Assembly (NCBI GenBank): GCA_008692225.1
Contig: VICG01000010.1
Span: 1,364,001-1,428,000, forward strand
From: Monilinia fructicola
Taxonomy: Eukaryota; Ascomycota; Leotiomycetes; Helotiales; Sclerotiniaceae
Length of the DNA: 64,000 bases
Direction: 5' to 3'
This document shows, piece after piece, positions 1 to 11,400 of the stretch; positions within the stretch are counted from its first letter, which is position 1, and each line of letters opens with the position of its first letter. The notes below the pieces were generated by a model. That model saw only the letters and a program-made list of their open reading frames with translations, had not been told where the DNA came from and searched no databases. Position numbers and translations under genes: made by a program.

Positions 1-2
1 TG

Positions 3-176
3 GATCCAGTTTCGAGTACACTCACTTCTGAAACGACTATAATCGAGGCTTCAGCAACTATTCATGAGTTTCCAGCTACTGTTACTAGTAACAAAGGTAT
101 CATGCATGAAGTGAATACTGAATCTGCTCAAACACATCAAATTACTGCCTCGCCAATTTACCGAGCTCGAGGGTAG
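3..176 (+). CDS. Possible 3' end of a Ser/Thr-rich protein cut by the left edge
   Basis: One plus frame is open from the window edge to a TAG at 174-176, giving about 57 residues rich in Ser, Thr, Ala and Glu. The other two plus frames stop within the first 45 bases. The composition recalls the Ser/Thr-rich stalk of the secreted protein at 60294-62790. There is no start codon or domain to judge by, so this could be chance. No family is recognised. Confidence 0.3.
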   Translation, partial: DPVSSTLTSETTIIEASATIHEFPATVTSNKGIMHEVNTESAQTHQITASPIYRARG

Positions 177-1020
177 GCTACGCTCACTTCAATCCCCGTG
201 ATGATAGCTTCCAGCGCCATTTCCCGAGCTATATCCGGACGATTTGAAAACTCCTTTGATATTTTGGATGAAATCTGGATAATAATTTAAATTTAATCAA
301 ACAATACAGCTATTTCACACAGCTGTGATTGGAAGTCCCAAATCACAGGTACTAGACATCTAGGCCAGGCACTAGGCATCTAGGTATCTAGGTATGCTAC
401 TAGATCTCCAAATTCCAACTACAACACTACTGATTCTCTGCGCAGAATCACGGCTGATTATACGTCAAGATGGTCATCTTTCGACCTACTTGGTGTGCTC
501 GTGAAGATTTATACCCACAAGGCCATACCTTCAACCCTGCCAGCACTATAGGATTAGATAGAAGAGCAATCACTAGATCATTACAACAATAGCCTTAAGC
601 TTATATATGTATGTATATATATGTATGTATGTATGTATATATATAAGGGTATAATTAGACTGTAATATCTTGGATAAAATAAACCAAATCATCTACATTC
701 TCCTCTTACCTCTTGTATAACTTACCTCTTGTAATGACTATCCTCTTGTATGCCTATCCTCTTGCCTGATTTCCCTTTCATGTGAATCTTCCCGCGCTCT
801 CCAATCCAATCTGCCTCCCACCACCTCATCTCATTCTCCCATATCAGAACACCTCCCTCCCTCTGGGACTCAGACTCAGACTCAGACTCAGACTCGGATC
901 CCAAATTAGCTTACAGAGGTACTGGACCTCCCAATAATTGCCCCGACTGCATCGGACGATCATCATATCTTTGATTCTGGGTAAAACCGTGTGTGTTTTT
1001 TTATGTGTTTTTTATATGTT
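177..1020. other. Intergenic stretch, no gene seen
   Basis: It holds a TATG/TATA microsatellite near 601-643 and a short (CAGACT)n run near 868-895. The latter makes a minus-strand Ser-Glu repeat that I do not regard as coding. Confidence 0.5.
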
Positions 1021-1027
1021 TATATGT

Positions 1028-1031
1028 TGAT

Positions 1032-1098
<67 letters not shown>

Positions 1099-1212
1099 TT
1101 AATTTATTATTTATTTATTCATTCATTCATTCATTCATTCATCCATCCATCCATCCATCCATCCATCCATTCATCCATCCATCATCCATCATCCATCATC
1201 ATCCATCTATTC
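1028..1212. repeat. Compound tetranucleotide microsatellite
   Basis: A long TTTA array passes into TTCA and then CATC units without spacers, as expected from slippage with point changes spreading through the array. It creates long false reading frames of Ile/Tyr/Phe and His/Pro/Ser repeats. Confidence 0.95.
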
Positions 1213-2250
1213 ATCTTCCTTCGATATACATTCCTCTTGCGTTATTATCGTACCTGGATTCGGTATCTTGAGTTATGGGGTGGTTTTGAGTGGGGGGTTG
1301 GGGGGTTGGAAGGTGTTTTTTTTATGCTATGACAGGGTGGTTTTCATTCCAAGTCGTCTCCGTACACAACGCACAAACGCTGATGTTAGGGGGAGAGGCT
1401 TATTTGGCGTGTTTGGGGTTGGTGAGGGGGTCTTGGGATGGTGATGGTGATGTTGTTGTTGTGATTGTGGTTGTGGTCGAGGGAGTTTGGATTTGGTTGA
1501 AGAGGGGAAAGAAAGGGAAGAAAAGGGAAGAAAAGGGAAACAAGAAAGGTTGTTTTTGATGCGTAATAGGATAGTGTGGCGTTGGAGATGGAGATGGAGA
1601 TACATCGAAGAGAAGTTGAATAGACGTTCATGATTGCCTCATCAAATTTACCGTCTCCCGATCCCTTCCCGCGGTTTCTTTGTCGATTTTCCTACCGCTC
1701 GCTTAGGGATCGCAAGGGATGATTAGGGGGGGGTAAAAATGTATTAATTATGTTGTTGGTGGCTGTTTTCTATAGCGGTCTTGGTACCGTGCGGTGGAGT
1801 CCCAAGGGTATCACACTCATTCATAGCAATATGCCATAATTACGCAGAATCGTCCCAACTCCTCAGATAGTATATAATAATAATAGTAAAAGCTTCCAAG
1901 CATGCACATGGAAAGATCTCCAGAATACTACGTTAGTTTCAAAATCGCCTCGAACACCATAAGATTATTCGCTTCCAGAAACTGACATACCCTTCAACTT
2001 CATACTCTTCCTCACTTTTACTTTGCTTCAACATCTTTGATTTTATTGGCAATCACAACAATAGATGCCATGTTATTGATACCACTAAATGCCATTTCAT
2101 CATCATCAAAAACTATTTTCGAATCATCTCGTCTCGTTGTGTTTAAGATCTATTACCCTTTCCCCCTCGCTTTCGCCTTTTTATTCCAGTCATCTCCCTC
2201 CCCTATTATATAATAACGTATTTACCAATTTTAAGTTTTTGATAGCTTCA
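1213..2250. other. Intergenic stretch, no gene seen
   Basis: It contains G-rich/GTT-rich low-complexity sequence near 1280-1480 and an AAGGGAAG purine run near 1505-1550. Small open frames here are compositional and have no recognisable domain. Confidence 0.5.
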
Positions 2251-2260
2251 ACAACAACAA

Positions 2261-2331
2261 CAATCACAATCACAATCACAATCACAATCACAATCACAAT
2301 CACAATCACAATCACAATCACAATCACAATC
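2261..2331. repeat. (CAATCA)n hexanucleotide array
   Basis: About twelve near-perfect six-base units. They translate as Ile-Thr repeats on plus and Asp-Cys repeats on minus, both artefacts. Confidence 0.95.
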
Positions 2332-2600
2332 CAATAAGAACAGCGATACTAGCAAATCCATAATATACCCAATACACCCAAACAAGCCAAGATCTCGCAA
2401 TATCCTTAATAACCCCAGCCCCATTCCAAAATCAACAAGCAAAAGTCCATCCCCCAAAACCGTATACTACGAATACTACACGATATCATTAGCGCTCACT
2501 CCTCTTTCCACACCGATCGCCCTCACCAGATGGCTATATATCTTATAATGAATGATATGAAATGCTACAACATACAACACATCAATATCGCAAACCGCCA

Positions 2601-2634
<34 letters not shown>

Positions 2635-2773
2635 CATACATATATACATATATACATACATACATACATATATACATATATACATACATACATATATACA
2701 TATACATACATATATACATATATATATATACATATATACATACATACATACATACATACATACATACATACAT

Positions 2774-2818
<45 letters not shown>
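2601..2818. repeat. CATA/TATACATA microsatellite ending in (CA)n
   Basis: Roughly 200 bp of CATA and TATACATA units closed by a CA dinucleotide run. It produces overlapping false frames on both strands (Tyr-Ile-His and Met-Tyr-Val-Cys repeats). Confidence 0.95.
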
Positions 2819-2819
<1 letters not shown>

Positions 2820-3158
2820 TACTAATCCTATACAAAGGGTAACGCTCGCACGCTCGCTCGCCATCGCCAGATCACCCAATGCAACAAGTGACAACGCACC
2901 AACACGATAGAGCAATACGAGATAGAGTCTATACCACGATACTCCTCGACCTCCACCCCCATCCTCTAGCTGCCACGCATGCTACATCCACAAGAACACG
3001 CCCATTGGCCTTTCCGACCCCGCGCAGGAGGTTGCGGCAGCCCACCGTCTGCGCATCGCGCGGCTTTCCTCTGCGTCGGGAAAACGTTTTGGCCGTTAGG
3101 TTGGGCGGAGCGTGGGAGTCTTGCTTTGGGGGGGTTGTCTGTGGGGTTGTGGGAGCGA

Positions 3159-3189
3159 GGGTTGGGTTGGGTTGGGTTGGGTTGGGGTT
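3159..3189 (+). repeat. Short GGGTT tandem repeat
   Basis: About five GGGTT units lie inside a locally G-rich stretch. The unit differs from the common fungal telomere unit TTAGGG, and the array is far too short to be a telomere. Confidence 0.8.
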
Positions 3190-3494
3190 ACTCGGTACGA
3201 AAGATTTAATAGCTATCCATCCATCTCCTCGTCCATTCCCTCGTCATCCCCTCGTCCATCCACCCATCCTCCACCCATCCATCCCCCCCCCCCCCTAAAT
3301 ATCTTCAAATAAGGACTTAACCTACCTTTACACATCCCACACATCCCACACACAACAAATAACACACGAACCAAACCAAAACACTCTACCCCCCCCCTCC
3401 CCCCTCAACCTTTAGATCTCAACTGCGAAGTTTAGGTGATCTGAGCTTAATTTCTAGGTTGGATAGATAGAATAGATGATTGGCTGAATAGATA

Positions 3495-3508
3495 GATGAT
3501 TGGGCTGA

Positions 3509-3585
<77 letters not shown>

Positions 3586-3618
3586 CAGATAGACAGATAG
3601 ACAGATAGACAGATAGAT
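3495..3618. repeat. GATA microsatellite with GACAGATA tail
   Basis: About 25 GATA units followed by GACA/GATA alternation. It is the source of Leu-Ser-Ile-Tyr false frames on minus. Confidence 0.95.
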
Positions 3619-3786
3619 GGGTGTGACAAGTCAAAGGTACCGCATGTACGATTTACTCGATGGATAGATACAATGGGAGATGTCAGAGAGGGATGCATGA
3701 TATACGGTAATGTCAATGTCAATGTCTTCATCTGTATCTAAGTATCCGCTATAACCATAAATAACCTACCATCCCTTCGTGTCCAT

Positions 3787-6005
3787 CTACTTTCCTCCAC
3801 CTCCACCTTCACCCCCAGCCCCAACCCCAACAATCCACTCCGCCCTCTCCTTCAACTTAAACTTCTGAATCTTCCCACTCGCCGTCTTCGGGTACCCGTC
3901 GGTCCAAAAAACATACCGTGGGCACCAAATGCCCACTCAAATGCGCCCGAACATGCCGTTGAACCTTCTCCTTCGTAAGCTTCAATTTCCCCCCACTCCC
4001 CTCCTCCTCCTCCTTCGCTGTCCCTCCAGTTCTCACCATGGAACCCACAGAATCGGTATTTGCATCTATATTCACATTGACGAACGCGTCTCCCCTCCTT
4101 CTACGCTCATCATACTCCTCCCAAGTCATGGGATCCTCACTCCCCACCCCCGCATCATCCACGCCCCGCTCCACACCCGACCTCCCAACAACCCACGCAC
4201 AAACCACCTCGCCATATTTCGGATCCGACACCCCCACCACGCTCACCTCCCGCACCTCCTCCATGCCAAAGATCGAATTCTCAATCTCCAGCGGATGGAT
4301 GTTCTCGCCTCCCCGGATGATCAAATCCTTGATCCTCCCCGTGATCTTCACATACCCTCGGCATCCATGCTCGCTTCATCGCCCGTCTTGATCCAGATCC
4401 TCCCTTCGGCATCGGGGATCAGCACCTCTCGAGTGCGTTCCTCATCCGCATAATATCCCTTCATGACCAGGTATCCCGTGACGAGCAGCTCGCCCCGCTG
4501 ACCCAACGGCAGAACCTTGTGTGGATGAGACGGCGAGACGACTTTGGCGGAGACGTGAGGCAGAGAGCCTCCCCACACTATCGAGGCGTTTGTCCATCGG
4601 ATCGGTCGGAGTCGTCATGCAGGAAACGGGGCTGGTTTCCGTCATGCCATAACAGATCGTCAAGCCGGTCAGGTTCAACTCACGATGAAGTCTTTTCCAT
4701 CAAGGATTTCGGAACCGAGGACCCGGACGCGATGCCCGTGCGGAGGGTTGAGAAGCCGGTTCGAGGAATAGTGCCCTGGGAGAGGAGTTCGAGTTCGGCG
4801 AGGAACATGGTGGCGACGCCGTAGAGGGCCGTGGCGCCATGGTCTTGGATGCTCAGGAGAGTGGCTGCGGGGATCGAACGCGGGAGAGGGGAAGAGGATC
4901 GTGCTGCCGTGTGTGGCCGTGGCCATGTATCCAAGGACGGAGCCGAAGCAATGGAATAGTGGGGGAGGGCAGCAGACGATGTCGGATGGGGTGAGAGCCA
5001 TGCGAGAACCGATGAAATGGGCATTGTTGAGAATTGAATGGTGGGATAGACAAGCCGCTTTGGGCCTTGATGTTGTCCCTGATGTGAATTGAATGCTGAT
5101 CACGTCATCTCTGTGTAATCTTTCATTTGGGATCACTTCCTTTTCCCTCTGTGATTCATGGCCGTGTATCAAATCTCTGAAGGGGGTGGTAGACGCAAAA
5201 CCCGCAAACTCACCACTCTCCGAGGTGTTCACTAGAATGATCTTCTTCAAGCTTGGCACAGTTTCGCTTCTCCATTCCGCCTGCGTGAGATCCCCAATGA
5301 TATCTTTCAACAAAGGTGTATTATCCCTCGGGGGTTTGAACGGCAAAGGAGTTTCCCGACCGATGATCAAATGCGACGCTTCTAGATGATCCAAAGCCGA
5401 TTCCACCTGTTTTGTGTTGAATGCCGGATTCAAGGGCACCTATCCCCATGATAATCAGCCATTCCATCCCGCAGTATCATCATCTCTCTGAAGCACAACT
5501 TACCAACACCGCGCCCAGCTTCCAAATCGCATACGTGATCGCCCCAAACTCCCACCCATTCCCCAAACTCACAGCAACTCTATCCCCCTTCCCCACGCCC
5601 AAATCCCGCAAGCCACACGCGATCACATTGCTCCTCTCATCCAACTCCCGATATGTAAGTTTCGTCTTCTGGGCGTGGGACACGAGCGCAAAGTTGGAGC
5701 CGTGAGCCTGGACGATGCTACGGAAATGCTCAGGAATGGTGTGCGGGAGGAGTGGCGGCTAGGGAGGAGTTGGTTAGCTTTGTGGTGATAGAAGGGAAGG
5801 GAAGAAAAGAAAACACAACAAAACAGAACAGAACGAAAGAAACAATCCCATAAATCACCTCAACAGCCCCAACACAATAACTCTCCGTCAAGAGACCCCT
5901 CCTCCAAATCCGCGCCCCTCGCAATCCCCCCATCCCCATCCCTCCCACTCGCACCCTCCCCCCAACCCTCACCCCGCAAAAACAATTTCTAAAGGCCATC
6001 ATCAT
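3787..6005 (-). CDS. AMP-dependent acyl-CoA synthetase (ANL superfamily), with five frame breaks
   Basis: Activates a carboxylic acid with ATP to an acyl-adenylate and then a CoA thioester. Three exons are inferred: 5859-6005, 5504-5758 and 3787-5439, with GT..AG introns of 100 and 64 bp. The N-terminus is Arg-rich with no acidic residue in the first 40, so mitochondrial targeting is likely. The core motifs are all present in order: ATP-binding TSGTTSRPK near residue 253, [29 protein letters not shown], and [10 protein letters not shown] with the catalytic Lys. In exon 3 the frame breaks near 4870, 4691, 4567, 4355 and 3919 (four extra bases, one missing), and each time the adjacent frame resumes the family sequence. 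Allowing for them the protein is about 683 aa, longer than usual because of an acidic/Gly-rich insert of about 60 residues before the C-terminal subdomain. The substrate is unknown. It may be a pseudogene, but sequence error is more likely because all motifs survive. Confidence 0.85.
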
Positions 6006-7370
6006 CTATCCTCAATTCACATATACCTATACCTATACCTATACCTATCTATACCAAACCATAAAACCATAAAACCCAGCCTCAAAAGAATCTCACAGTT
6101 CAGTGAAGTTAAGTTAAGTCAAGTTCAGCTCAGCTCAGTTCCGCTCAATTCAGTCTCAGCTCCAATCCAACCATCCATCCAACCAACCATCCATCCACCC
6201 ACCCATCCAGCACCACCAATTTATAGCGCGCCCGTCCGCCCGCCCGCCAGCCAACCAACCAGAAACATACACCCGACCTAAACAAACACAGCACGCCAAC
6301 CGACGCCGATGTAACAAGACCAGGTAGGGAGGTCCCACCCACGTACGTCCCACAAAAGCGTGCACGACAATACCGTAATGCGTGTGCAACGAGTAAGGAC
6401 AGGTGACAAGCGACCGTACGAGTGGCCGCACAACCAAGGAGAAGCCAGTCGAGAGGTCCACCGAGGAAAGCTTGACGCGTGAAAGTCTTCTACCTACCTA
6501 GTGCCGCGCCGGTAACGGTAAGAATCTCGGTTCAAAGAAGCGCATGCATGCGGGGTAACGGGCTTACCCGGATATGCTTGCTCGCTACAGTAGCTACTCG
6601 AGTACCTTCCCTCTCACACTCACAGTCTCACACTCTTTCGGACCCACATTTTTAGATTGCCCGAGAGGTTTACCCCTGACCTCGGGAGTCTTGGCTCCTG
6701 TACTGTACAGGTTGATGGAGCATTTATGTCATAATTAATATAAAGGAGAGTTAAAGTGTACTTGAATGTTCGTTTTGTATCGGAAAGATGAAGTGGTGCG
6801 TTTGGTTACTTCTTGACTTCATTCCTCTTCCTCTTCCTCTTCCTTATCCATACTGCTATGTATATGTATTTTACACTTCCAACAATCCGATCATTCATCA
6901 GTCTCAGAGTCCCTCACTACTAAGAAAATACCCATCAAGAGATATTTCTTTCATATCTCATGCAGTTTTCAACATGGCTCCAGTAACCCCACCGTCTATC
7001 CCATTCCCCAACCAAATCCAGAATTACAAAAATCCAACGATACATGAATTTCAGCTCTTGAAAATTCATGTCTTTTGCTTTTGGCTTTGCAACCAAACAA
7101 ATCCTGGGGGCCTACTTCCACATGCACATCCTCTTCCCCTTGATCCCCCTTCGATCATCCAACCAGGAATGAAACTTTATCCCAATGTCCCAGATATTGA
7201 ATAAAACTCCATGCTAACAGAATCATAGTCAATGCAAAGGCATCTTGAAGCCAGCATTTCTATAATTTCCCATTGAACAAAAAACAAAAAAAAGAGAAAG
7301 CCTCCCAATGTGCTCGTACGTATGCCGCTCATGCAATCGATGCTCGCTCAAAATTCGACTAGTGTATGTG
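6006..7370. other. Intergenic stretch between two minus-strand genes
   Basis: It holds the presumed promoter of the acyl-CoA synthetase, with a TATACC hexamer run near 6026-6050, a GTTCA/GCTCA run near 6095-6160 and an ATCC/AACC run near 6168-6212. A plus-strand frame at 6788-7204 is Pro/Leu/Tyr-rich low-complexity sequence and is not called. Confidence 0.5.
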
Positions 7371-8673
7371 CTATGTGCTCATATTATTGTGCAAGGAAAA
7401 AGGTACGTGTGATCGCTGAGGGGATGCATTTATGTAGTAATCCCGATGTGTCGTTTCATTCTCAGGTTTCCACGTTCCTAAGAATTTAGGTTAGTTGGTG
7501 GTATACATTAATTGACGGAGTGTTTACTGGTTGGTATAATCAAAAACAGAACCAGACACCCCATTAATAGAAGCAAACAAACCTTCAAATTCATGCTTCA
7601 CAAAGGCCATCGGATCATCATAAATCCTTTGCACCCATTTGCCCCACTCCAGGACTGAAACTCGTAATAGGTAAGACGACCACATCACCGACCTTCTTGG
7701 GTGATTCGATACCGGTGAATTCTCTCCACGTAATGTTTCCCTTGCTTGTACTCATGTCAAAGTATCTCTCGTCATTCAAAAAGTCAAAAATGGTATCGGT
7801 CCACAAAGCAGGGCCGGTGAATTCTACAACTTTCCTATCGTCAAAGCTCTTGAGAGCTCCACTCTTCTTCATCTCTAAAGTTTGCTCGGTAATGTTGGCG
7901 ACGATTTCCCGGAGTACGGGATGACCTGGTTTGGATTGAATGGTCCATTGACAGAACTGAATCCTACGCGAGTACCATTGTGCCCAATCTGGGCGATCTG
8001 GATCTGCCTCGATACCAATGACCAATCCAATAGATTCGCGTGGCACACTCTCAGGAAGCCATTCGGAAGCGGGTTTCAATGCATGAGTATCGATATCCGA
8101 GTAAATCCCACCTCTGGCCAGCAGGATGAGGTAACGAAAGAAATCGGCCTTCAAAACCGGCATCGGTAAGGAATTGTACGCATCCAAGACCTCTGGCACC
8201 GAAGCATATAGATGCTTCAATAGGTGAACCGCGACTTGATCGGTGATGACCTCGTGTACGAACGAAGGATGTTGTTCTGACCAACTTGCTTCCGCCGGAC
8301 GAAAGTTCTCTCCGAAATCTCCAGACGCGGGTGTGTATTTCCATGTCTGCCAAATGTATGCTGGGAACTTAGTCTCTACGTCGTATGGAAATTGATATGC
8401 GAGCTTTTCTCGTAACGGTGCTCTTGATAAATCTTGCAGGAGTGTTTGAGATGCTTCGGGCTTCTTCTTTGGTGTGACCGGAGCCGCATTCGTTGAGGAT
8501 GATGAATCTGGTTGGGTTCTCGAGTCTCCTCCATCTTTCTCCCCGGCTTTTGGGATATTCTTATCTTGTAATGATATGTCGTTTGCTGTAGGTGGGTTGT
8601 GTGTTCGTGTGACGAGAAATACCATGGTCAGGAAGAAAGCCGCAGCTATCAAAGCTCTCCTGAATGTCAACAT
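7371..8673 (-). CDS. och1: Och1-like alpha-1,6-mannosyltransferase (GT32), one frame break
   Basis: Golgi type II membrane glycosyltransferase of the Och1/Hoc1 family, which starts or extends outer mannose chains on N-glycans using GDP-mannose. A signal anchor lies at residues 7-21 and is followed by a Ser/Pro/Lys stem. The catalytic region has IWQTWK near 107 and YSDID, the metal-binding DxD, at 193-195. Two exons are inferred: 7583-8673 and 7371-7477. The 105 bp intron has a CTAAC branch site and a TTCTTAG acceptor, and the second exon supplies the family's FEGTWKP end. The uninterrupted frame stops early at 7618 because of one extra base in an A/T run near 7622-7624. Correcting it restores KDYDDPMAFVKHEFEG and a protein of about 398 aa. 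Fungi often have several Och1 paralogues, so the exact orthologue is not certain. Confidence 0.88.
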
Positions 8674-9556
8674 CTTTGTGCGATTGGTAGAATGTCTGTC
8701 TACCGAGTAAATTGATACACGATCTCTGGTCTATCCGAGCAAATTCGTCACTCCAGCTGTGTCCGATGATTGATTGCTATCTTCTTGCGGAATCTCCTCT
8801 TTAACAAAGATTTGATGGTTGAATAGGTCGAAATTTCTGGGTAGTCAATGCAGTGCCAAGGCCCAAAAAGATGGAAAGGGACATAAGAGTGTTTGATAAT
8901 GGATTGCGGAACCAAGAGATAACGTTTGATATGCGACTAAAGGAACCTTGAAAGAGAAAAGATGAGTCTCGATACAATAATCAAACAAGAAGCAGATTGT
9001 TTTATAATTTGCTAGTGAAAGGAAGGGATTTTGAAGGATTGTGAAATCGTATGATTGTATGATTGTATGGTTGTATGATTGTATGATTGTATGATTATTG
9101 TCCGATTGTATGTGAAAGGAGAACGAAAGAGGGTAGAGAGGAGGAGGAGGAGGAGGAGGAGGAGGAGGAGGAGAAGAGACGGGATGTGATGTGATGTAAG
9201 ATAAATAGAGGAGAGGTAGGTAGGCACCTAGTATATATTCCTCGTACCAATGTGAAGGTTAATTCCCAGATCAGATAGTTGAATGAATGAATGAATCGAT
9301 GGATGGATACTCGAGCAGGTATGATACTGTCAAAGTAAATTGATCGACCTTTGTTTGTTGATCCTTTTTCGAAATAAAATGAATCCAGTGAACCTTTTTA
9401 TTAACCAAGTGAACCTTTTTCCTCTTCTTAATTCTTGTAACCAAAATCCTTGAATGTAGAGAGAGAGGGAGGGGGGGTTGTATTTTCTATAGATGTTTAA
9501 ATTGTTTATTTATAAAATACATACATACATACATGTAGATATACATATATATCCAT

Positions 9557-9602
<46 letters not shown>

Positions 9603-9939
9603 ATTATTTACCTATTGAAGTTAAGTAGCAGTTGTATTGGGTGATTCTTTCTTAGCTTATCAGATGATAAAATATCATCATCCTCTTCCTCTTCAACAAC
9701 AACAACACTACGATGGCGATATAAAGGCCTGTAAAGTGGGTGATAGCAAGTTAAAACTTAGGGAAGATTTAATAAACTTTGACACTAAAAACGGTAAGAA
9801 TGAACCGAATTGGTGGCAACTGATCCCTGTTCATTATCATTATTGGTATAATTCGGCACTTTTAATAACTTCCACATTAAGCTATTAATTACTCGAGGAA
9901 AGTGATGGAAAGGAAGGAAGAAAGGAAGGAAGGAACGAA

Positions 9940-9981
<42 letters not shown>

Positions 9982-10600
9982 AAGAAACACTAGGTCCACG
10001 GGTACCTAGGTAGCCCTAGCTGAAACCAAAAATAGAAAGAGGGAGTGTACTCCGTAAGAGAGAGAGACGAGAGACAAATACTGTAGACACTGGACATTGG
10101 ACACTGGACACTGGACACTGTACAGATACATACATGTATATGGATCCATGGATAAATAAACAGAGAGAGGTCTACGGAGTAAAGAGAAAAGAGACTCCAG
10201 CTGTGCTGTGGACATGATTACTAATAATCTAGGTTTATGATCCGTACTGTATTTGACAACTTTATTGTTATTATAACCTCCAGCTACTGTACAGTGTACA
10301 GTGTACAGTATCTGATGAATCATGAATGGATCCATGGATATCTGACACGCAATCTAATGGAGGCTGAGGTCTTTCTCCCCCCGGAAAGGTTAGACTTAAC
10401 GGTAACACATACTAGGTAGGAGGGAGCAGGTAGCCACATACATACTCACTGATGGGCCATGGCTTACGACAATAAGATATAACAATTGAAACTGTTTGGT
10501 AAGAAATGAGAATGGATCTCAAAGGAAGAGTGAGAGGGTGTAAGAAAGAGTAAGAATAGGTTTATGTTTAAGGTAAGGTTAAAGAAAGTCAAAGACAATT
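8674..10600. other. Intergenic stretch with many microsatellites
   Basis: Repeats seen here are TGTATGAT near 9050-9110, GAG near 9140-9174, ATAC then AT near 9520-9601, GGAA/GAAA near 9905-9985 and GGACACT near 10090-10120. No gene is recognised. The first few hundred bases should hold the promoter of the Och1-like gene. Confidence 0.5.
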
Positions 10601-10639
10601 AAGATAATGCCATGTAATGAATGAATGATAAGAAGATGA

Positions 10640-11400
10640 AAAGATACTATTAGTTTCTATATCTATCCATGGATATCGATATCTATATTAATATTAGGGT
10701 TGTTATTTATATTAATATATTATAACGTATAGTAGTAGTAGTAAATTCCTAATCGATTTAATCTATCTATAGCTATTATAACGAATATTAATTAACTTTA
10801 TTATAATATATAATAATATTACTTAAGGTAAATATATATATATATTAATATATTTTAATATAGATTATTTTATCTATTTTAAATAAGAATTAAATATTTT
10901 AAATAGAGATTAAAAATATTTAAAGTAAATATTAAAGGTTTTTTAAAAGGAAAAGAATAAATTTAATTTAATAATTAAGAAAAGTCTTTAATATTTATTA
11001 AGTATACTTTTAATTTATATCTTTAATTAATAATATTAATCGTTTAAATTAATTAATTTATAATATTATTCGCTTAAACTAGTTAATAATATTTATTTTT
11101 AATATATCGAGCAATGTAACTAAATCTAATTAGTAAAATAGATATAATTTATTAAAAATCTCTTATAGAAATTAATTTTTATTTTTATTTAAAAATTCTT
11201 TAAATTTTATTTTATTTCTTTTTAGTTTAATAATTTTATTAAAATAGTTTTATTGAATAAAAAAGTGAAAAACATAACTTAATTATATATAATTATATAT
11301 AATTAGCTTAGTATAGTATTTTAATAATGCTTAAAAAGCGTTATAATATAAAAAAATATATTTATTAGCTAAAATATCAAATTATACAACCTAATCGATA
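10640..11400. repeat. AT-rich island, probable RIP-degraded DNA
   Basis: About 750 bp of very AT-rich sequence with many TA dinucleotides and almost no GC. It differs sharply from both flanks, and no reading frame of note survives. This is the usual look of RIP-mutated transposon relics in filamentous ascomycetes. I could not recognise the original element. Confidence 0.6.

Noticed and set aside
1028..1212. CRISPR-like repeats
   Set aside because: The repeats are contiguous microsatellites without spacers and the genome is fungal; the same holds for the other arrays.
2476..2910. Overlapping frames of 77-126 codons on both strands
   Set aside because: They are translations of the CATA/CA microsatellite.
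3929..4453. A 174-codon plus frame
   Set aside because: It is antisense to the acyl-CoA synthetase exon, whose motifs are unmistakable.
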